A stretch of DNA of 32,967 bases from a bacterium (GTDB lineage Bacteria; Electryoneota; RPQS01). Both the position numbers and the translations under genes were made by a program. Numbering within the stretch: position 1 is the first letter of the stretch; each line of letters opens with the position of its first letter. The stretch is from the NCBI GenBank assembly GCA_018812265.1, contig JAHJDG010000137.1, positions 1-32,967 of the forward strand. Reading direction: 5' to 3'. Below, piece by piece: positions 28,582-32,967 of the stretch. The notes beneath the pieces are model-generated. The model was not told where the DNA came from, made no database searches, and worked only from the letters and a program-made list of their open reading frames with translations.

Positions 28582-30606
28582 TCACTTCATCCACTTCTTG
28601 AACCACGCAGCAATCCCTTCGAGGCGGGCGATGCGGCGGTCAGGGCGACCGCCGCGCGACAGGCTATGTGACTCCTCGGGAAATCTCCAGAACTCCACCG
28701 GAGCCTTGCCGAGTACCTTCAATCGTCCGAAAAGCTGCTCGGCCTGCTCGATGGAACAGCGCAGATCGTCCTCGTTGTGCATGATGAGCAGCGGTGTACG
28801 GACGTTGTTCGCGTAGGTCAGGGGCGACATCGCGTCGTAGCCATCCGGGTTCTCCCAATAGTGGCCGCCGAACTCGTAGAAGTCATGGTGGCCGATGTCG
28901 GACGTGCCGAGAAAAGTACGCATATTCACCACCGAGCGCTGCGTGACGGCCGCGCGGAAGCGATGCGTGCGGCCAATGGCGTAGTTGGTCATATAGCCGC
29001 CGTAGCTGCCGCCGGTAATGCCGATCCGCTTCCGGTCCACGAACGGCTGCGCTTCTAAGAAATCGGCGGCGGCCATGATGTCGTTGAAATCGTCGGTGCC
29101 CCACGCGTTGGTGATAGCAGCGGCGAAGTCGCGGCCGTAGCCCTGCGAGCCGCGCGGATTGGTGTAGAAAACGATAAAACCCTGCGCCGCGAGGTACTGC
29201 ATCTCGTGGAAGTACACCCGCCCGTACTGGCAGCGCGGCCCGCCGTGCACCTGCAGGATCGCCGGATACTTTTTAGTTGCCTTGAAATCGGGCGGCGTGA
29301 CCAGCCAGCCGTGCAGTCGCGTGCCGTCTCCCGAACGGAAACGGATTTCTTTTGTCTTGCCGAGAATGCGCGACGGGAAATACTCGGGCGTGCTCTCGGC
29401 CAGTTTCACGAATGAGAGTCTGCGCGCGGTGTTGTCGGCGCAGAAATGAACGTCGGCGGTCGTCGTGAAGTCACGATGAATGAGCGCGAGTCCCTTGCCG
29501 CGTACCGTGAACGTCGGAACTTGCCCGCGAGCAGGCCAAATGCGCTCGGGATCGCCGGGCTTGATGGAAGCGCGCACCAAATACGTATCGCCTTCATCCG
29601 TCACTTGATAGAACAGGTGGCGGCTGTCCGCGCTCCAGAAAACCGGCGGCACCGCCAGTCCGTAGCCGAGATCACCGAGCGTTTCGTCTCCCGCCTGGCG
29701 GTCGAAATGCGGAGTGAGATCGCGTCGTTTGCCCGTCTTCAGATCGAGCAGATGCGGATGAAACGTCTCCACGCCCCAGCCGCCGCGCAGATTGTGATGA
29801 CCGAGATAGACCAGATAGCGGCCGTTGGGACTGACCGCCACCGCCACTTTTTCGCCGAGCGGAACGTTGTACTCCGAGCGTTTGCCGGTGCGCAGATTCA
29901 GCTCGAAGATCGCCGAATGAAACGGATTCTGATCGGGATCGCGGTGGACGTTGGTCACGTAGGCGATCTGCCAACCGTTTTGCGAAACGTGCCAGCATTC
30001 CACGTCGGCCTTGCCCTGGGTCAACGCGGTCAGCTTCTTCGTCTGTAGATCGAGGCGGTAGAGCTGCCAGCGCGCTTCCGGGAAGAATCCGTCGCCGTCG
30101 AGTTTGTAGAAAAGCCGGGTGATTTTACGCACAGCCGGCGGCTTCGTTTCCGGCTCCTTACCTTCGGTCACGGCCTTGTCCGCTTCCGGATCGGGATCGG
30201 GCGTGCGGAAGCGAAGTATCAGCACGCGGTCGTCTTGCGCCCACTGCACCAGACCGATGTTCCCGCGGGTGCTGAACACTTCTGCGGGCGCGCCGCCTTC
30301 GCGCGAAACGATGAAAATGCGATCCAGCCCCTTCTCATGGCGGACGAAGGCCAGCCGCGAGCCGTCCATACTCCACGCCGGCGCGCGGTCGGTGTGCTCG
30401 CCGCGCGTCCACTGCCGCGACTCAATCCGTTCCGTATCGAGAACGTGCAGATTGGCGAAGTATTTCTTCTTTTCGAGATCGCACCACTCGAGCGTATAGG
30501 CCAAGAGCTTGCCGTCGGGATGCAGCGCCAGCGAGCGCGGCAGACGAAAACGGGAAAAGTCATCGGCGAGAACGCGAGACTTGTTGATCGCAGTTCGGGG
30601 AGCCAA
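28582..30606 (-). CDS. S9 family peptidase (prolyl oligopeptidase type)
   Basis: With the TTG at 30606 (preceded by GGAAAGGA at about 7 nt) the protein has 674 residues; an ATG at 30660 would overlap the upstream gene by 29 bp. The N-terminal part is a beta-propeller with repeated TolB-like motifs (ALHPDGKLLAYTLEW, SMDGSRLAFVRHEKG, SPNGRYLVYLGHHN). The C-terminal alpha/beta hydrolase has GITGGSYGGYMTNYAIG with the nucleophile Ser (about 530), Asp in NEDDLR and His in EESHSLSRGG. No signal peptide is evident with either start. It is probably an acylaminoacyl-peptidase or dipeptidyl-peptidase-like enzyme that digests short peptides. It begins 25 bp after the zinc-ribbon gene. Confidence 0.93.
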   Translation of the reverse strand: MAPRTAINKSRVLADDFSRFRLPRSLALHPDGKLLAYTLEWCDLEKKKYFANLHVLDTERIESRQWTRGEHTDRAPAWSMDGSRLAFVRHEKGLDRIFIVSREGGAPAEVFSTRGNIGLVQWAQDDRVLILRFRTPDPDPEADKAVTEGKEPETKPPAVRKITRLFYKLDGDGFFPEARWQLYRLDLQTKKLTALTQGKADVECWHVSQNGWQIAYVTNVHRDPDQNPFHSAIFELNLRTGKRSEYNVPLGEKVAVAVSPNGRYLVYLGHHNLRGGWGVETFHPHLLDLKTGKRRDLTPHFDRQAGDETLGDLGYGLAVPPVFWSADSRHLFYQVTDEGDTYLVRASIKPGDPERIWPARGQVPTFTVRGKGLALIHRDFTTTADVHFCADNTARRLSFVKLAESTPEYFPSRILGKTKEIRFRSGDGTRLHGWLVTPPDFKATKKYPAILQVHGGPRCQYGRVYFHEMQYLAAQGFIVFYTNPRGSQGYGRDFAAAITNAWGTDDFNDIMAAADFLEAQPFVDRKRIGITGGSYGGYMTNYAIGRTHRFRAAVTQRSVVNMRTFLGTSDIGHHDFYEFGGHYWENPDGYDAMSPLTYANNVRTPLLIMHNEDDLRCSIEQAEQLFGRLKVLGKAPVEFWRFPEESHSLSRGGRPDRRIARLEGIAAWFKKWMK

Positions 30607-30631
30607 GCAGGATTCCTTTCCAATTGTCGGG

Positions 30632-31402
30632 CTATCGTCCGCGCACGCGGTTGTAGGCATCGGCCAACATCGCCAGGATGCCGGATTCCGAAGATCCCTG
30701 AATCATGTGCGCGAGCACGGGATGAGTAACGAAGTAGGAGAACATCAGCGCCGAGAGCGGCAGGCCGACGAGCACGAAGTACGCATGATGACGATGCTCG
30801 AGCCGGTCCTGCGCGCCGAGTTCGTGCAGAAACGTCCACACCCGCTCGTCTTCATATTCGGTGTCGGTGAGCGTCAGCGCTTGATAAGACCAGAGAATCG
30901 CCACCGGCATGAACATCAGGAACACCGTGGCCGGAAAACGCGACCACACGTCGTTGATTCCCACCACCAGCAACGCGAAGACGACGCCGATGATCAAACC
31001 CCACGTGGTGAGATTCTTGTATTGGCGGATAGTTTCGCGCTCGCGCCGCAGAATCCTGGGCGCAGCCAAGAGAAGCGGGAAGTAGATCCGCCCGATGATC
31101 GCCGCGAACATCGCCGCATAGTAGACCGTGACCACAAACCAGAAGGTTCGCCGGTCAATGAAATGAACGAGGTCCGGTTGCCCGAGGATCTGCATCGTCA
31201 CCGCGAGAATCCCCAGAATCACCATGAGGAGAAAGAACCAGAAGTTCGTACTGCGGTCTTCCAGCCATTGGCCAATCAGGCTGCGGTCCTGAATTCCGCT
31301 TCGTCTTCGAGTCGGCTTGAAACAGTGCGGGCAGCGCGTCTTGAATCGCTTGCGAAACGAAATCTTACGCAGGCAGTGGGGACAACGGCTAGGGGCAAGC
31401 AT
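30632..31402 (-). CDS. Zinc-ribbon membrane protein
   Basis: The 256 residues start with a zinc ribbon, CPHC at 7-10 and CPHC at 24-27, flanked by basic residues. Five or so membrane segments follow (starting near 54, 85, 129, 161 and 208), with charged loops between. No named family is recognised. Zinc-ribbon plus membrane layouts are common among uncharacterised proteins that sense or assemble at the membrane. The gene lies 25 bp upstream of the S9 peptidase start and may share its transcript. Upstream 31403-31770 is non-coding. Confidence 0.8.
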   Translation of the reverse strand: MLAPSRCPHCLRKISFRKRFKTRCPHCFKPTRRRSGIQDRSLIGQWLEDRSTNFWFFLLMVILGILAVTMQILGQPDLVHFIDRRTFWFVVTVYYAAMFAAIIGRIYFPLLLAAPRILRRERETIRQYKNLTTWGLIIGVVFALLVVGINDVWSRFPATVFLMFMPVAILWSYQALTLTDTEYEDERVWTFLHELGAQDRLEHRHHAYFVLVGLPLSALMFSYFVTHPVLAHMIQGSSESGILAMLADAYNRVRGR

Positions 31403-31564
31403 GGCAGGACTCCAAACGGTTCGCGGGGCTTAGTTGCTGTTTTGAAAATATAAACTTCCCCCCTCGTAGATGCAACCTCGAAGAGGCATGCTCCTGTTCA
31501 TCAATGCCCTGAAGTACACGAAAAGACTCCTTTGCCGGAATCCTGCCATAATGAACAAATCATC

Positions 31565-31579
31565 ATGCCTTATCGGCAT
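31565..31579. promoter_or_regulatory. Possible upstream activator half-site (ATGCC-TTATC-GGCAT)
   Basis: A small inverted repeat lies about 110 bp upstream of the sigma-54 promoter core, within the usual range for an enhancer-binding protein. It is short, and could be chance. Confidence 0.25.
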
Positions 31580-31676
31580 ACAGGGTCGCCAGTTTGGCAG
31601 TAAGCTGTCAGCAAAATAATTCATTAAGGGTCAAGAATTGTTCGTAATGCAATAATCCACAGACTATTAGGTCGCA

Positions 31677-31692
31677 TGGCACGAGCGTTGCA
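31677..31692 (+). promoter_or_regulatory. Sigma-54 (RpoN) promoter upstream of hsp20
   Basis: TGGCACG-AGCG-TTGCA matches the -24/-12 consensus TGGCACG-N4-TTGCW at every defined position, and the GG and GC elements have the required spacing. It is 79 bp upstream of the hsp20 ATG on the same strand. Confidence 0.8.
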
Positions 31693-31770
31693 GAATGCAG
31701 GTATTGGAACGGCAAATGGGCCGTCTCGACAAAATCACCACCAAGAAACGGAAAATAGGAGAAAACAGCC

Positions 31771-32229
31771 ATGACGATCACAAGATGGAGACCGCTGAAT
31801 GCGGACGCAATGCGCCCCTTCTGGGCCGATGCGATGAGCCCGATTTCCCGAATGATGGACGACTTCTTCGCGAACCAGCGCTCGGGCGACATGATGGCCT
31901 GGGGGCCGAACGTGGACATCGTCGAGAATCCCGACGGATTCGAGATCCACGCCGAACTGCCGGGCGTCAAGGAGGAGGACGTGAACATCACCCTCGACAA
32001 CAACGTGCTCACGCTGTCCGGCGAGAAGAAGCAGGAAGTCCGGGAAGAGAACAAGGGCAACTACTGCCGGATCGAACGCAGCTACGGCCGCTTCGAGCGC
32101 AGCTTCAGCCTGCCCAACACCATCAAGGCCGAGAACGTGCGGGCGAGCTTCGAGGACGGCGTGCTTCGCATCACGCTGCCCAAAGCCGAACAGGCCAAGA
32201 GCCGCTCGATCCAGATCGCCAAGAAGTAA
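31771..32229 (+). CDS. Small heat-shock protein (Hsp20 / alpha-crystallin)
   Basis: The 152 residues have a Trp/Met-rich N-terminal arm (RPFWADAMSPISRMMDDFFANQ), then the alpha-crystallin domain (VDIVENPDGFEIHAELPGVKEEDVNITLDNN, LTLSGEKKQEV), then NYCRIERSYGRFERSFSLPNTI, and the conserved motif GVLRITLPKAE. An I-x-I-type end (SIQIAKK) is present. It prevents aggregation of unfolding proteins. The ATG has AGGAG about 9 nt upstream. A sigma-54 promoter lies upstream and a strong terminator downstream, so it is transcribed alone. Confidence 0.96.
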   Translation: MTITRWRPLNADAMRPFWADAMSPISRMMDDFFANQRSGDMMAWGPNVDIVENPDGFEIHAELPGVKEEDVNITLDNNVLTLSGEKKQEVREENKGNYCRIERSYGRFERSFSLPNTIKAENVRASFEDGVLRITLPKAEQAKSRSIQIAKK

Positions 32230-32283
32230 TTTCCATCGTGGCGGCGGCGCCGCCCAAGCACTTCCACTGGCCTGCACACGGAG

Positions 32284-32312
32284 AGCGCGACGCATCCCGC
32301 GTCGCGCTTTTC
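32284..32312 (+). terminator. Terminator of hsp20
   Basis: A perfect 10-bp stem AGCGCGACGC/GCGTCGCGCT with loop ATCCC is followed by TTTTC. It lies 55 bp after the hsp20 stop, just before the convergent partial gene. Confidence 0.8.
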
Positions 32313-32330
32313 TATCAGTTTCTCTTCGCG

Positions 32331-32967
32331 TCACCAAGATAGCGCCAGCTTCACACCGTCTTGCGTCGGCGCGAACCTCAGTGTCGTTTCGCTTGTTTCC
32401 CGTTTCATGAGCGTTAAATCCACCTGCGATCCGAGATACACAAGCCCCGCTGCAATTCCCGCCGCCCATGTCAACTGATAATCACGATTGTAGGTGTCAT
32501 ATGAATCGGCAATGCGTTCCGCGTCCGTCTGCGCCAGATAATCGGCCCGCGAATCGCGCATCTCGCCGATCCGCCACACCAACACCCCCACGCTCGCCGC
32601 CGAGAGTCCAAACCACACCGCTCCGCGCACTTTCTTTCCTTCCCGCCAATGCCCGCTGCCGGGAAGAATGAGATTCATGACTTGCGAACGCGGTGCCGGC
32701 CGCAGCGCTTGTATCGTACTATCTTCCCGCCGCGGCGAATCTCCGGATTCGCCCGTGACTTGTTCTTCCCGAGGTGGCTCTTTCGGTCGTGCCGCTTTCA
32801 CTTCGTTGAACACCACCCGAAACTTCGGACTCACCTGCACCGGATCGAGCGTCAGATCGGGCACAGCGTCCAGCGCGCGCTCGAAATAGCCGCGTGCTTC
32901 GTCCTCGCGGCTTTGCATGATGAGCGCGTAGCCCGCAGTTAGATTCAGCCGCGCCCGTTCATCGGCA
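32331..32967 (-). CDS. Partial TPR/membrane protein (5' end outside the window)
   Basis: The reading frame is open to the window end, upstream of the Met at 32918, and reads ADERARLNLTAGYALIMQSR..., which with EDEARGYFERALDAVPDL forms a TPR unit. The gene therefore starts outside the window. The rest has a linker, then NLILPGSGHWREGKKVRGAVWFGLSAASVGVLVW (a DUF5683-like start of a membrane segment) and a second segment near WAAGIAAGLVYLGSQ. The C-terminus is strand-rich (TTLRFAPTQDGVKLALSW). An 8-bp-stem palindrome (32734-32753) lies in the low-complexity linker. No function is known. Confidence 0.75.
   Translation of the reverse strand, partial: ADERARLNLTAGYALIMQSREDEARGYFERALDAVPDLTLDPVQVSPKFRVVFNEVKAARPKEPPREEQVTGESGDSPRREDSTIQALRPAPRSQVMNLILPGSGHWREGKKVRGAVWFGLSAASVGVLVWRIGEMRDSRADYLAQTDAERIADSYDTYNRDYQLTWAAGIAAGLVYLGSQVDLTLMKRETSETTLRFAPTQDGVKLALSW
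32734..32753 (-). repeat. In-frame copy of the GGCGAATC palindrome
   Basis: GGCGAATC and GATTCGCC are 8-bp arms around a 4-nt loop. On the minus strand the 20-nt element differs at one base from 3031-3050, and the next dozen or so bases are also similar. It encodes the residues around GESGDSP in the linker of the partial TPR/membrane protein. Confidence 0.6.

Noticed and set aside
31403-31770. CIRCE or HrcA operator upstream of hsp20
   Set aside because: No TTAGCACTC-N9-GAGTGCTAA or close variant was found; only the sigma-54 core explains the promoter.

Overview
The window looks like chromosomal DNA from an uncultured, free-living bacterium of moderately high GC. Protein families are ordinary bacterial ones: CorA, TadA, a Fur-family regulator, a DPSL ferritin, S9 and S41 peptidases, Hsp20 and a prohibitin. 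The intergenic DNA is full of dispersed palindromes and short repeats. A lineage in or near the FCB group is my guess from gene content; no 16S rRNA or other phylogenetic marker is present. Three tRNA genes lie on the minus strand: Ser-GGA, Ser-CGA and Arg-ACG.

Layout. 1-3500: a terminator, TTCATCC heptad repeats, a plus-strand gene for an AlbA_2/STAND-ATPase/TPR protein (a candidate defence or signalling protein), a 36-codon Cys-containing mini-ORF, then a cluster of short hairpins. 3504-9497: tRNA-Ser, a minus-strand run of small stress or detoxification proteins (cupin, SnoaL-like, VOC, DinB, YdeI), an asparagine-synthase-like protein, a DUF1624 membrane acyltransferase, and a second tRNA-Ser. 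9583-16684: a tight minus-strand run reading tadA, terpene-cyclase-fold protein, glycosyltransferase, LolA-like protein, corA, YedF-like protein, prohibitin, small membrane protein, preceded by tRNA-Arg.

16818-19621 (plus strand): a Fur/PerR-type regulator with a strong promoter, a DPSL ferritin with a palindromic operator in front of it, and a secreted S41 peptidase. 19692-23137 (minus strand): an ArsR-controlled set of arsR, permease, redox-active thioredoxin-like protein, ArsF-like and ArsG-like proteins, with an excellent promoter/operator. A repeat element sits inside this set. 23196-27420 (minus strand): nitronate monooxygenase-like protein, FMN reductase, methyltransferase, tag glycosylase and aldo/keto reductase.

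27573-32967: an Abi_C-type abortive-infection-like gene with visibly lower GC than its neighbours and repeats on both sides, then an S9 peptidase, a zinc-ribbon membrane protein, an hsp20 gene behind a near-consensus sigma-54 promoter, and a TPR/membrane protein cut by the window end.

The most interesting points are: the two putative defence genes (440-2779 and 27573-28382), each next to the same kinds of short repeats; the dispersed palindromes, one of which lies in frame inside a coding region; the regulator-operator pairs for Fur/DPSL and ArsR; and the sigma-54 promoter of hsp20. All functional calls come from reading the sequence by eye. No database search was run.
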